Shown piece by piece: positions 13,232 to 25,300 of a stretch of 64,000 bases of DNA (the first letter of the stretch is position 1; the number at the start of each line of letters is the position of its first letter). The notes beneath the pieces are model-generated. The model ran no database searches. It was not told the DNA's origin and worked only from the letters and a program-made list of their open reading frames with translations. This DNA comes from Micropterix aruncella (taxonomy: Eukaryota > Arthropoda > Insecta > Lepidoptera > Micropterigidae). The position numbers and the translations under genes were made by a program. The stretch covers positions 27,082,072-27,146,071 of the forward strand of contig OX155971.1 in NCBI GenBank assembly GCA_944548615.1, in the 5' to 3' direction.

Positions 13232-15250
13232 ACAGCTGAATATTGATCGCAGCTAAATAGTATTTTTTTTTAAATAAGCTAAAAAGGCTTATTTAATAAA
13301 ATAGTAATACGCAGCTCGGCGATATTGACTTATTCAATACGTCATCATTCGCTCTTAAGAAAGCAATTATTAATGATGGTATTGATTTATCATTGTAATC
13401 GCAATATATAATATATTATAAATAATATTTATTCAAGAATATCTTTAAATAATATGTATGACTATGTTATGGAACGTGTATTTACATAAAATTTTATTTA
13501 CTTATTATGACTCCTTTCTTTCCAGTTCCCACCTGTCCCTATGAGTGTTAGTTAATTCTTCAAAGAAATTATATTGTTGTGTTTAAATCATGAATGTTTA
13601 AGTGGAAACATGTAATTAGCTTAATTTTTTTTACTTAATAATTCTGTAACAAATTTATTGTAACAGCTGTATGTTTCCTTAAAAATATTAATAAAAAAAA
13701 ATAATAATAATTTTAATGGCTACCTACTAAACATACAATAATCAAAATAGTCAGTTAAAAAGTTGAATAATCAAAGCAGCAGCCTAACAATGAAATAGTC
13801 AATAAATCGAATATATACGTACTAAAAACTGTACATAGTAACATCCAAAATAGAATCGCTATATCATTTCGAGTGTTATAGGGTATCTTAGATATCCAAA
13901 TATTAAGTAAATAGTTTTCTAAATGTCCAAATCTACAAATGTTAATAAATTATCTTAAATACATCGTGTTTAGTGTCAAATCAAATGCCTGATTGAGAAC
14001 ATTTGGAAAACATATATGTATTTACATATATGAATAAATACATAAACCACAAATATTTCATAAAAAAACCTGTAACAAAAATATTTAATAATACAGTAAT
14101 TAACTTTTTGTAACGGCGGTAATGTTTTTATTCCTTTTAACATATTTACTTGTTTTATAACTGTATGTTTGAGGTACAGATTTTTAGTAGAAAATGGTTC
14201 GATACAGTTTAACCACAGGGCGTACAACTTCAATTATATGTTTATAACCACAGATCACTCTTTTTGTTTATTACTTATTATATTTTTAATTAAAGGAACC
14301 AGTTAAAAATAACCAATCAAATTTAATCATATTAACATTTTAAAAATCTAAGAAATAATCAACATAGCATTTTTAAAGTCCAAGTGTAATAAAAATAATA
14401 TTAAAATAGCCCAAGAATAAACAAAAAATAAACTTGAAAATTATATGATTAAAAATTCCATAAACCATTCTATAAAATATTTAAATTATCCAATGAATTG
14501 GAAGTGTTCCTCACATAAAATAATGTAGTATACATTAGTGTTAATATGTATAATCATTTTAAAACAACCGTCTTGAGAAGTGTTCAAGATCCAACTACTC
14601 AAAAATAACAGGGGTTTTCAAAACAAACCCTCTTTTCAAGTAAGACCAGAACGGCACTTTAAGACAATTGCATCATTGCCTACTCTTTTAATTGCGTATT
14701 TTACATTTACATTGACGGCTAAAAACCGCTCTTCGACGTGTCACAATAATTGTTTTAGGTAGTATGTCTCGTTACTACTCTTTACTGAACATATCAAGAA
14801 CTTAACTACTGTATTGTCAAACTATAAATATAAATAATCAAAATAGAAGCCTAGTATTTGAAATAGTCAATAATTCGAAAAGATATCAACCTACAAAGGT
14901 TGTAGAAACGTTAAATAAAATTGTGTGACTCCTCCGATGAATGAACAACTCTACAACGGTTTACAAATTCGTGGTAAAGAAGATCATAATCATCTCCAAG
15001 TTGGATTATAAATCATTGGTAAAGTAGGGGGGGGGGGTTGGCAACGCTTTTTAGAAAATCAAGGTCATCTTATACCACTCTGTATATTTTTACAAATAAA
15101 TCAGTCAATTTACGTGATTTTGAACTTGAAAAGGCTACATAGCCATAGTGCAAAATACGGACGATATTCTGCAAAAGGAATTACGGAAATCGGGGCGAAA
15201 ACGGGTGAGGAATAGACCTTTTTACATTATTGAATTCGATAAGATTTAAT
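13232..15250. other. AT-rich intergenic DNA with repeat fragments
   Basis: Holds diverged AATAATCAAA-type repeats (13738-13815) and the second copy of the repeat at 4028 (14752-14886, annotated separately). A poly-G run lies at 15027-15037. The minus-strand frame at 13976-14233 has no recognisable domain. The 5' end of LINE-A must lie near the right end of this region but is not resolved. Confidence 0.35.
14752..14886 (+). repeat. Dispersed AT-rich repeat, copy 2
   Basis: Partner of 4028-4190, with the shared words given there. The opening hairpin is weaker here (GTAGTA ... TACTAC, 6 bp). Confidence 0.6.
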
Positions 15251-15533
15251 TGGTCGGTACTGCCCGCTACCTATCATCCATCCGTTCACAAATAACGGCG
15301 CTGCCAACTGACTTACAAATACTCGAAATCTTCATCATCATCATCAAGCTACTTTTACCAACGTGAGTGCGAACGATACTGCTGCGAAGTGCTCTGCTGA
15401 CAGTGCCAATTGAAGTGCTAAAAATAGTGCTAATGCTGTGACTATGTAACGGGAGCATTCGCATTAATTATAACATATCTAGCCCCACTACTACCCTTTT
15501 GTTCATTTTTCACATTACCTAGGCGTCACAATC

Positions 15534-16256
15534 ATGTCTGAGTTGGAACAACTGCAACATGAATACACACTCCAGATGAGCGACTTCGAAGAACGCCTTA
15601 AAATCGCCACTGGGTTCGTCGGCGCTAAATCAAAAGACAAGCTGGACTCACTACTGACCGAGTTTATCACATTAAAAACTCGTACGATCTCTTTACTTCA
15701 GTGTATGCAGCAGAAAATAGGCAATATGGAAAATCGCATTGATGCACTGGAGCGCCGGTCCCGCAGGAAGCAACTGATTTTTCACGGCATACCGGAAACA
15801 GCGACCGACGATCTCAAGAAGCTTATTACAACCATCTGCGTAGATAAATTTAAGCTAGCTACCTTCGACCATAGTTTAATTGAGGCCGCTTTCCGCATTG
15901 GCAAAGAAAGCAAGGACAAATCCAGACCAATTCTGTTGACCTTAAACTCCTTGCAGGCTAAAAATTCAATATGGTCTAATAAAAAGTCATTAAAAGGCTC
16001 AAATATTTTATTGACCGAATCACTAACACACTCTACGCAACGGATTTACAGCGACGCCCGCAAACACTTTCCCCTCGGCTGCACTTGGACCCTGGATGGC
16101 AAGGTGATCGTCTTATTCGCGGACTCGACAAAGAGAGCCATCACAACAGAGGCACAGCTTCGGGATGCCATCGCGTATCTCAACACTTTCGGCGCGTCAG
16201 AAACTGGAAAGAGAGAGCTGCGACCCAAAAAACAGACTGCAGCCAAAAAACGATAA
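15534..16256 (+). CDS. LINE-A ORF1 protein (coiled coil plus RRM-like)
   Basis: A 240-residue open frame. Residues ~1-75 are a heptad-rich helix (ELEQLQHEYTLQMSDFEERL ... MENRIDALERRSRRKQLIFH) typical of LINE ORF1 trimerisation coils. Residues ~77-165 resemble the RNA-recognition fold of L1-type ORF1p (the join RRSRRKQLIFHGIPE parallels SRRNNLRIxGIPE). The C-terminus is basic (RPKKQTAAKKR). Such proteins bind element RNA to form the retrotransposition RNP. The ATG at 15534 is the first in frame, with stop TAA at 16254-16256. It is intact, unlike ORF2 downstream. Confidence 0.8.
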   Translation: MSELEQLQHEYTLQMSDFEERLKIATGFVGAKSKDKLDSLLTEFITLKTRTISLLQCMQQKIGNMENRIDALERRSRRKQLIFHGIPETATDDLKKLITTICVDKFKLATFDHSLIEAAFRIGKESKDKSRPILLTLNSLQAKNSIWSNKKSLKGSNILLTESLTHSTQRIYSDARKHFPLGCTWTLDGKVIVLFADSTKRAITTEAQLRDAIAYLNTFGASETGKRELRPKKQTAAKKR

Positions 16257-16708
16257 ATTATTGGATATTCCGGTGTGCAATAATTCGACTTTGTTTCTCA
16301 CTGCGCGCGATAAATGTACATAATAATATGTTGCAAGCTACCCGTTGCTTGCTTTTGTTGACGGCTGCAAAATAGATGATTTACTTTATGGAACGAAATA
16401 GTGTTGTGCGCATCCCGTATGTTCAACAACGATTTAAGTAGTTTGTTTGTAACGTGTTATTTTCTGCCACAACCCCTTGCTTGATTGGTTTACTGAAAAA
16501 TGTTTCATACGATTTATTTTCTGTTTTTTTTAAATTATCTGTTTTAAAATTATGTTGCAGCTCTCTTGTAACTTATCTTACACGTTTTGGCTTATGATAT
16601 GTTATAATATTTTATTTATTTAAAAAAAACTGCATATTTTTGCATTTTTGCATAATTAATTGCATTTATTATTATTATAATTCTTATTTAACTTTTCTTT
16701 GTATAAAT
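16257..16708 (+). other. LINE-A inter-ORF spacer
   Basis: About 450 bp between ORF1 and the likely ORF2 start. AT-rich in its second half. No feature recognised. Confidence 0.5.
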
Positions 16709-18370
16709 ATGTCTGCCCGACGCCTTTCTATCCCTAACCTTACCCATACGCCCTTTCCCTTTGATGAACTGAGTGACACCGACTTAAATAATGTATTACT
16801 AGGGGACGACACGACCTTGCTGGGAGATACTTCCATAATGGATACGACTAATATTTCCTTAAGATCAACCGACCAAATTCTACGTGACACACTTTCTTAC
16901 AATAAACATTCTTTAAATATATGCCATTTGAACGCGCAAAGCATTCCGGCTCATTTTAGTGAATTTTATGCTCTTTTTTCCAATCAAACTGTAGATGCTT
17001 GTATGATAAGCGAATCATGGTTAAAACCGTCTTTACCATCGTCTCTATACAATTTACCCGGTTATAACCTGATTCGCAATGATCGGACAGCTCGCAGAGG
17101 TGGAGGAGTCGCTATCTAACTAAAAGACCACTTCTCGTATGAAGTTATTTGCAAATCATCCGTCGGTAGCAGCCCTGCTCCCGAATACTTATTAATTCGC
17201 GTTACCATAAAAGATACGAGTATTCTCCTTGGAGTATTTTACATTGCACCAGATAACAACAATTATTTTGACGAATTAGAAAATGTCCTACACGAATATC
17301 TGCCAAATTTTTCACATGCTCTCTTTTTTGGCGATTTTAATACATGTCTTTTAAAACAAAATCATAGATCCTCAAAACTAACAAGATTAGTGTCCTCTTT
17401 AAATCTTTCTTTACTTCCGCTGCAGGCTACACACCACAGCGGAAACTCCCACACTTGGCTCGATCTGATAATGACATCTAATCCCCGGCTCATCAACTTC
17501 CATGGTCAATTGACGATCGGCGGTTTCTCAAACCACGACCTTCTATATGCCTCGTATAAAATCCATTGCTGTAAAGTACCCCGTAGGTTAATTAAATTCA
17601 GGGATTTTCGGCGCTTAGACAACGAAGCTTTCTGTCGCGACGCCTGGGAACTTGACTGGCAGGATGTTTTCCAGAGCCCTACTATCGACGAGAAACTTGG
17701 GATCTTTAATACGAAGATCATCAGGCTTTACGACAAGCATGCCCCTGTGAAAATTGCTAAAGTTCGACATCAATCAGCTCCCTGGTTCAACGATTCCATC
17801 CGGCAATATATGTTGAAGCGCGATAGAGCCAAGTCTAAGTTTAAGCGTAATCCTTCAGCTGACAACTGGGAATTTTACCGTACTTTAAGAAATCGTTGTA
17901 ACCAACTATGTCGTAACGCAAAAAAATGTTACATCTACGACTCGCTTGCAAACTGTACTCCCAAAGAAATGTGGAAAGTGCTGAACCAACTTGGAATTGG
18001 TAAATGTAAAGGACCCGTAGATCCCAATGTAGATATAGACGTTCTTAATAACCACTTCTCAAAGTCACCGGTTCTACTAGATAATATAGCAAAGTCCCGT
18101 GCTACCACCCATATTGCCAATTCTAGTGTGCCAGTCAATCCATGTAAATTTCACTTTGTTCTAGCTACTGTTGAAACGGTTTTACTAACATTAAACCGGA
18201 TTAAATCTAAGGCCGTGAGAACGGATGATCTCAGTGTAGATATGCTCAAACGTATCATACAATGTATTCTTCCAGTCGTTACCCACATAATAAAACATAA
18301 TAAACTCCTCATTAGAATTTGGTTCGTACCCAGCTCCTTGGAAAAATGCCTACGTTATACCCCTTCCTAA
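16709..18370 (+). pseudogene. LINE-A ORF2, endonuclease and start of RT
   Basis: From ATG 16709 (MSARRLSIPNLTH; the frame is open upstream to 16640) the product shows an APE-type endonuclease: NICHLNAQSIPAH, ISESWLKPSLP, GYNLIRNDRTARRGGGVAI, FFGDFNT and FSNHDLLYASY. A TAA at 17117-17119 follows GGGVAI, and the same frame stays open to 18370. Near 18310 a one-base shift is needed to read PAPWKNAYVIPLP, the first RT block, which continues at 26432. Residues ~320-430 are the usual basic linker between EN and RT. Two lesions here make it non-functional. Confidence 0.85.
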
Positions 18371-18371
18371 C

Positions 18372-20835
18372 AACACTAAATCGCAACATCTTTGGGAGGA
18401 ATACAAAAACGCCCGAAACGAATACAACAAGTCCATTGTTAAAGCCAAACGAAGAAGCTGGAGGGACTTTTGTGAGAGCGTGGAAACAGCTTCCGAAGCC
18501 TCCAGGCTCAACAAGATCCTCAGCTCTAACAACCGCCCCCAGCTGGGATGCCTTAAACGACCAGAGGGGGGACACACAAGCGACACCAAGGAAACCTTGA
18601 AGCTCCTAATGGAAACACACTTTCCGGGCTTCCAGGAATCCTCACACCCAATTGCCGCAGGGGAGAACTCCAAGAGGCTCCACAAGCCCAGGGAGTGGGC
18701 CCTTGCAGCCAAGATAGTTAATCCAAAAACAGTAGAATGGGCCGTGAGCACCTTCGACCCCTACAAATCACCTGGACCGGATGGAATATACCCAGTCCTA
18801 CTACAAAAAGGGTTAAGCCAGCTGCTGGGCCCTCTAACAAAGGTACTCAGAGCGAGCATAGCCCTCAGACACGTCCCTCATGCCTGGAGCAGTGCAAGAG
18901 TCACGTTCATTCCAAAGGCAGGCAGGAACGGCCACATCTTTGCCAAAGACTACAGACCCATTAGCCTCACCTCCTTTCTCCTGAAATCACTGGAGAGACT
19001 AGTTGACGGCTACTTGAAAAACAACCACCTAGCTCTTCAACCGCTTGCTGATGCTCAGTATGCCTATAGGGAGGGCAGATCTACGGACACTGCCCTACAT
19101 CACCTGGTGAGCACAATAGAGACACAGTTAGCGGCGAAAGGTTACGCTCTGGGAGTATTCCTGGACATCGAAGGAGCATTTGACACCACATCATATGCAA
19201 CTATAAAAAACGCTATGCACAGACGAGGAATACCAGAGACCATTATTGACTGGACATTGAGTATGCTATCAAATAGGAATCTGACCGTCTATCAAGGCGA
19301 CACCTCCATCACGGGAATCCCTGCTAAGGGCTGTCCACAGGGTGGAGTCATCTCCACCCTCTTGTGGAGCATCGTTGTAGACGAACTCCTAATAGATCTA
19401 CAAAACCTAGGCCTCTCTGTCTACGGCTACGCTGATGACGTGGCCATAGTAGTCAGAGGAAACTTCCTATCAATACTTAAGGAGCTCATGGACAAAGCAC
19501 TTAAGACCACCCAAGACTGGTGCCAGGCCAGCGGTCTATCCGCTAATCCAAGCAAGACTAAGGCCATGATTTTCACCAGAAAATACAAACCCGAACCCGT
19601 TGAGTGTCTCAAGCTCTGGGATAAGGAGATAGAATACGCTACAGTAGTTAAATACCTTGGAGTCTATCTAGACCCAAAGCTCAATTGGAAGCACCACCTC
19701 GAGCGCAAGAGAACAACCTTCTATGCCTCGTTGTGGACGTGCAAAAGAGTCATGGGAAAAACCTGGGGGTTCAAACCCAGGGTCGCCTTATGGCTCTACA
19801 GGGCAGTACTGCTGCCTAGACTAACCTATGCTGCAATAGTCTGGTGGTCCAGGGTGAAAAAGCTTGAGACAGTAAAAATGCTTAAAAGCCTTCAAGGTAA
19901 CTACCTGAGGGCTGCAACTGGCGTCATGAAGACCACCCCAACAGCGGGATTAGAGGTGGCACTCTGCTGCCCGCCTCTGGACAAGCTCATCATCCACTCC
20001 GCCAGACTTACAGCATACAGACTGAAGTGTTTGGGCGAGTGGAAGCGTGGAGGGCACAATCATCCTGAGCTAAACCTCCTCCACAAAAGCCCATTCACTC
20101 TGACCCAGGATCGACTACGGAAAAAAATTTCGGTAGAGAAATCCTATAAAATCCTAATCCCCACCAGGGAAGAATGGAAAAATCCGCAGTGGCTTCAAAG
20201 CCACAACGCAGACGCCTGGTTCACCGACGGCTCAGGAACAAATGGACGTTTTGGGGCAGGCGTGTACGGACCCAAAACCAACCACAGAATCAGCATCCCC
20301 CTTGGACAATACGCTACGGTTTTCCAAGCCGAGGTACTTGCCATATTGGAATGCATAAAACTACAAAGTCGACTTGAGGTAAAAAACAGACAAATCCTCA
20401 TCTGCTCTGACAGCAGAGCAGCACTGGACGCTCTGGCTAAAGCCACCACAGAATCTTCTGTGGTCTGGGACTGCATGCAGGAGCTCAACAAATTGGGAAA
20501 ATCCAACAAAATCACCCTAATGTGGATACCGGGTCACCAAGGCATACCCGGAAACGAAGAGGCCGATAGACTGGCAAAACTGGGCACACTGGATTGCCCA
20601 GTGGAGCCAGCTGTAGGGGTCCCCTTCGCTACAGGTAAGAAAATCATCAGGGACTGCTTGGAGCAGGAACATCGGGATTCCTGGAAACAGAGTCAGGGAT
20701 GTCGCCAGGCAAAAGCCATGATGGAGCAACCACTACAGAAGAAAACCAAGGCCCTACTTGACATGAGCAAGAAGAACCTTAGAACCACTATCGGTCTCCT
20801 CACCGGACACACGACCCTTAGAGCTCATCTATTCA
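18372..20835 (+). pseudogene. LINE-B ORF2: RT and RNase H, broken by the Gypsy insertion
   Basis: Open for about 820 codons. The RT fingers/palm carry YKSPGPDGIYP, KDYRPISLTSFLLK and VFLDIEGAFD (first catalytic Asp), then KGCPQGGVISTLLW and VYGYADDVAIVV (YADD catalytic pair). An RNase H domain follows with the four acidic positions WFTDGSG, QAEVLAILE, CSDSRAALD and GNEEADRLAK. RT followed by RNase H places it in the I/LOA/R1 group rather than Jockey or CR1. The frame is intact until the Gypsy LTR cuts it after LRAHLF. The RT itself has no visible lesion, so loss of function comes from 5' truncation and the insertion. Confidence 0.9.
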
Positions 20836-20837
20836 GA

Positions 20838-21463
20838 TGTAGCGACGCTACAAACAGTAGAAGGAAGAGTGGAGGGGCGAGGCTTCCGTGCAGCGCCACG
20901 GGCGACAGAAGAATGGCGAGGGAGCACGACGGAGCCCGGTATATACGCTAGTCGTGCTTATAAACAGAGCGAGCGAGACAACGCTATACTGAGGGAGAGA
21001 GAGAGACTGAAGGAGAAAGGAACCTTTCAGACAGGGAGAGGAGGAAAGGAAATTAGCTGGAAGAAAACTCCCATACTTCGGCAAGGTCCTGAAAGTGAGC
21101 ATCAACAAATATATACACGCACCGGACGGCGAGCAGGGGGCGACCGCGAGACACGACCGAACAGAGCAGTGGCGAGCGCCACACTGGCGTTCGCGGCGGC
21201 AGACAGCGAGGCGACGGGCCGACGCGACAGAGGAGAGCAAGCGGAGGGGGAGCGAGAAAGCGATGGGCGGTCGAGACGAGGTCGCTGGCCGTGTGATATA
21301 AATAGAAGCAGCTAATGTAGGTCAACCATTCTACTGAAACAAATTACGCTCGCGTTATCACGTATTATTGTACATTTTTTTTAAAGAGGAAAAATATATT
21401 TTACACAACAGTTTATCGCGGTTTTTTCTATCACGTTCTTCGACACACGAAAGAGTCGCGAAA
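20838..21463 (+). repeat. Gypsy 5' LTR
   Basis: Begins with the palindrome TGTAGCG-A-CGCTACA and ends CGCGAAA immediately before the PBS. It holds a TATA-like element (21297-21304) and an open frame of 148 codons (20869-21315) that, in the 3' LTR, is continuous with pol. Confidence 0.95.
21297..21304 (+). promoter_or_regulatory. TATA-like box in 5' LTR
   Basis: TATAAATA preceded by a GC-rich U3-like stretch. Transcription would start a few tens of bases downstream. The same octamer is at 25941-25948 in the 3' LTR. Confidence 0.6.
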
Positions 21464-21481
21464 TTGGTGACCCTGTACGAG
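21464..21481 (+). other. Primer-binding site of the Gypsy element
   Basis: TTGGTGACCCTGTACGAG lies directly after the 5' LTR, the position where a tRNA 3' end primes minus-strand synthesis. It shares TTGGTGACCC with the PBS beside the BEL/Pao LTR at 43524-43541. I cannot assign the tRNA without a tRNA set. Confidence 0.7.
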
Positions 21482-21592
21482 GACGCAAGATCGACGGCGC
21501 GCCTGAATCGGACTAACGAGCAAGGTCTACAACTCGTCAGACACTCAACGGACCAACAGGACAACCTAAAGATCTTCGCAACCTAAGGAAAA

Positions 21593-22381
21593 ATGAATAC
21601 GGAAGACATTCCTAGCGGCACGGCCGGAAGCAGCAGGCAAGTGCAGGACATCGCTCCGCTGAGCATCAACTCGAGGATACCGACGTTCTGGCATCAGGAA
21701 CCACGGCTATGGTTCGCACACGTGGAGATCCTGCTCGCAACACAGAAATGCAGCGACGCAGACAAATTCAGCTGTGTAATCACACAGTTAGACAGGACGG
21801 CGCTGCGGGAGGTAGGAGACTTACTGCTACAACCGCCTACCCACAACAAGTTCGAAGCGATCAAGACCCGATTAATCAGCGTTTTTGGGGAATCAGAGAC
21901 ACAACAGCTGCAAAAATTACTCCATGAGACTGAGCTGGGAAGTGACAAGCCGTCGCAGTTAATGAGACGAATGAAAGGGCTCAACAGAGGGAAGATACCC
22001 GATGAGACCATTAAAGCGATGTGGCTCGGTCATCTACCTACGACGATCAGGACGTTTTTGTCGATAAATACTGAGAGCAACCTGGACGTCCTAGCGGACT
22101 TAGCTGATCGAATGATGGAATCAACGGCGAGGGAGACGCAAGAAGTGAACCGAGTCGACACGCGGGCGGAAGCACATGACCACATGACCACAATAAAAAA
22201 ACAGCTCAAGGATCTGGCGGAGCAAATAGCAAAGTTGCAGCGGAACAACGCGGGAAACAGCTCGGCAGGGCAGAATGAACAAACCATCTGCTACTTCCAC
22301 AGATGCTTCGGGGACGCCGCAAGGAGGTGTCAACAGCCGTGCAACTATAAGAAGCAGAGGAATCAGGCGGAAAACTACTAG
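21593..22381 (+). CDS. gag: Gypsy Gag polyprotein
   Basis: 262 residues. The N-terminal half (IPTFWHQEPRLWFAHVEILL ... CVITQLD) is the capsid-like region typical of insect Gypsy Gag. The C-terminus has a basic, cysteine-containing nucleocapsid-like segment (CYFHRCFGDAARRCQQPCNY) in place of a canonical CCHC knuckle. It would assemble the virus-like particle and package element RNA. The ATG at 21593 follows a ~130-nt leader after the LTR. The last 31 nt overlap pol, which is in the -1 frame. No stops or frameshifts. Confidence 0.9.
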   Translation: MNTEDIPSGTAGSSRQVQDIAPLSINSRIPTFWHQEPRLWFAHVEILLATQKCSDADKFSCVITQLDRTALREVGDLLLQPPTHNKFEAIKTRLISVFGESETQQLQKLLHETELGSDKPSQLMRRMKGLNRGKIPDETIKAMWLGHLPTTIRTFLSINTESNLDVLADLADRMMESTARETQEVNRVDTRAEAHDHMTTIKKQLKDLAEQIAKLQRNNAGNSSAGQNEQTICYFHRCFGDAARRCQQPCNYKKQRNQAENY

Positions 22382-25300
22382 AGGCGCCGGGGGTAGATCA
22401 ACTCGGCGCCGACGACACCAACCGCTTATACGTTCGAGACCGCAGCACCAACGCACTCTTCTTGGTCGATACTGGCGCAAATGTCAGCGTCCTTCCAAGA
22501 AGGAAATCCGACAACGGCAGAAGAGCGGACCTCAGGCTTCGAGCGGCTAACGGTACTACCATCGCCACATACGGAAGAAAGGAGATGACACTAAACATCG
22601 GCCTAGAAAACCCATTGGCGGCCATCTTCATAATTGCGGATGTACAGCAGCCCATCATAGGAGCAGATTTTTTGGCGAAGCACCGACTATTAGTTGACCT
22701 ATTTCAAAAAAAATTAATCTCGCCAAACTCACGCACGACAGAAGCACGGGCACTATCCATCCAGGCCATCAAACAATCGCCGAATTACCTAATAATATTC
22801 GACGAGTTTCAGAATATTACATCAGCAACATCTCAACCGAGACAACCGAAGCACCAGGTGGAACACCACATTGAAACGGAAGGTCCACCGGTGTTCGCCA
22901 GACCGCGGCCACTTAATCCAGAAAGGTACGCAGCGGCAAAGAAGATATTCGACGAAATGATTGCAGCCGGAGTCTGCCGACCGTCGAAGAGCCAATGGGC
23001 GAGCCCGCTGCATTTGGTCCCCAAAGCAAATGGAGAATTCCGACCATGTGGAGACTATAGGAGGCTCAACAGTATCACCGTACCAGATCGATATACTATC
23101 CCGAGACTACAGGATTTCACGCACTCGCTGGAAAATAGCACCATTTTCACATCGTTAGATTTGGTAAAGGCATACACACAAATACCGGTAAGAAAAGAAG
23201 ATATGGAAAAGACAGCCATCACCACTCCCTTCGGCCTTTTTGAGATGTGCAGAATGAGCTTCGGACTACGAAACGGAGCACAGACGATGCAGCGTTTTAT
23301 GGACGAAGTACTGAGGGGCTTACCGTTCATATTCGTGTATATCGACGACATTTTAATAGCCTCAGAAAACGAGGAAGCTCACGCAAGACACTTAAGAGAA
23401 ACGCTCGGGAGATTAGACACGCATGGAATGACGATCAACATAGACAAATGCCACGTAGGAAGAACCGAGCTAGACTTCCTAGGATACACCGTGAATGCTA
23501 CTGGAATACGACCGAAGGCGGACAAGGTAGAGGCGATAAAAAAATACCCGAAACCAGCAGACGTTCAGCAGTTACGGAGATTCCTAGGAATGATCAATTT
23601 CTATAGAAATAGCATCCCAAGAGCCGCGCAATATCAAGAAAAATTAAACAAGTTCCTACAAGGAGCAAAAAAGAATGATCGCACGCCAATTCCATGGACA
23701 GCAGAAACCACAGAAGCATTCGAGAAATGCCGGGACAGCGTTGAAGAAGCGGTAATTTTAGCGCACCCGTCGGCGCATGCACCATTGGCAATAATGACAG
23801 ATGCATCAAATACCTGCGTAGGAGCGGCATTACATCAAAAGAAAGGTGGAGAATGGGCGCCGTTAGGATTTTATTCGAAGGCAATGTCGCATGCGCAACA
23901 AAATTACGCAACTTACGATAGGGAGTTGTTGGCAATCTACCTATCGGTGAGACACTTTCGGAAGATGGTAGAAGGGCGTGAGCTGACGATATTCACGGAT
24001 CACAAGCCACTAATTCACGCTCTCAAGAAATTGGACGACTCTATCACGGAAACGCCCATGCGAATTCGTCATACGTCATATATTTCGCAATTTGCAAGCA
24101 CGATAGAGTACCTGCCGGGAAAAGCAAACGTCGTGGCTGACGCGCTCTCGAGGATAGCAGAAATCGACTGCCCAAACACGTTCGACTACGAAGAATTGGC
24201 GGCACAACAGGCAGAAGATCCCGAGCTAAAAACGATAAGGCAACAAGAAAATTTAAAATTTGAAAAGAAAGGCGACAAACCAGTATGGTGCGAAGTGTCC
24301 ACCAAGAAAGCAAGGCCATACATCACGCCAGCACTGCGGATAAAAGCAATAAAATTGGTACACGACATCAGTCATCCCGGTATCCGAGCGACAAGAAAAA
24401 TGGTAGCGGAACGTTATTTTTGGCCAAGGATGAATAAGGAGAGCGCGGAATATGCAAAAACATGCATCGCTTGTCAGCGCGCAAAAATACATAGACATAC
24501 GCGCGCGCCCATAGGGACATTCATGGAGGCAGGACGTTTGGAACACGTACATATAGACATCGTCGGACCCTTAGGAATAGCAGAAGAGTACCGATACCTC
24601 GTAACTATGATCGACAGGGCAACGAAGTGGGTCGAATGTATCCCGGTCAAAGATATAAGCGCAGAAACGGTAGCGCAGGTCTTCTACGAAGGATGGATTG
24701 CGCGATTCGGAGCACCGATTCGGATTACCACTGACCAGGGAAGGCAGTTCGAGTCCACATTATTCACAGCTTTGACACAGATACTGGGAGTAAAAAAGAT
24801 ACATACCACAGCGTATCACCCCCAGGCAAATGGGATGATAGAAAGATGGCATAGATCCCTAAAAGCAGCATTAAGAGCGCGACTAAAAACAGCGAATTGG
24901 GTGAGAGAATTACCCACCATATTAATGGGATTACGAGCAGCTATTAAAGAAGACTACGGGATCAGCCCGGCTGAATTACTGTACGGGACAACACTCAGGC
25001 TCCCAGGAGATTTTTTTGAAAAACAAACTACAAAAACGATACCAGAAACTGTGCAGCAAATGAGAGAGACATTCGAGGCGCACAGACCGCGAAGAGAACG
25101 AGAACACCACAATAACATTTTCGTACATCGGGATCTAAAGGAGGCGACGCACGTATTTGTGAGAGACGACACGGTGAAAAGACCACTGCAAAACCCGTAT
25201 AGAGGGCCATATAAGGTTTTGAGGCGGCGAGATAAGACATTCGACATTGAACAGGACAGAGCCAAAGTTACCATCTCGATTGATCGTTTAAAACCCTGCT

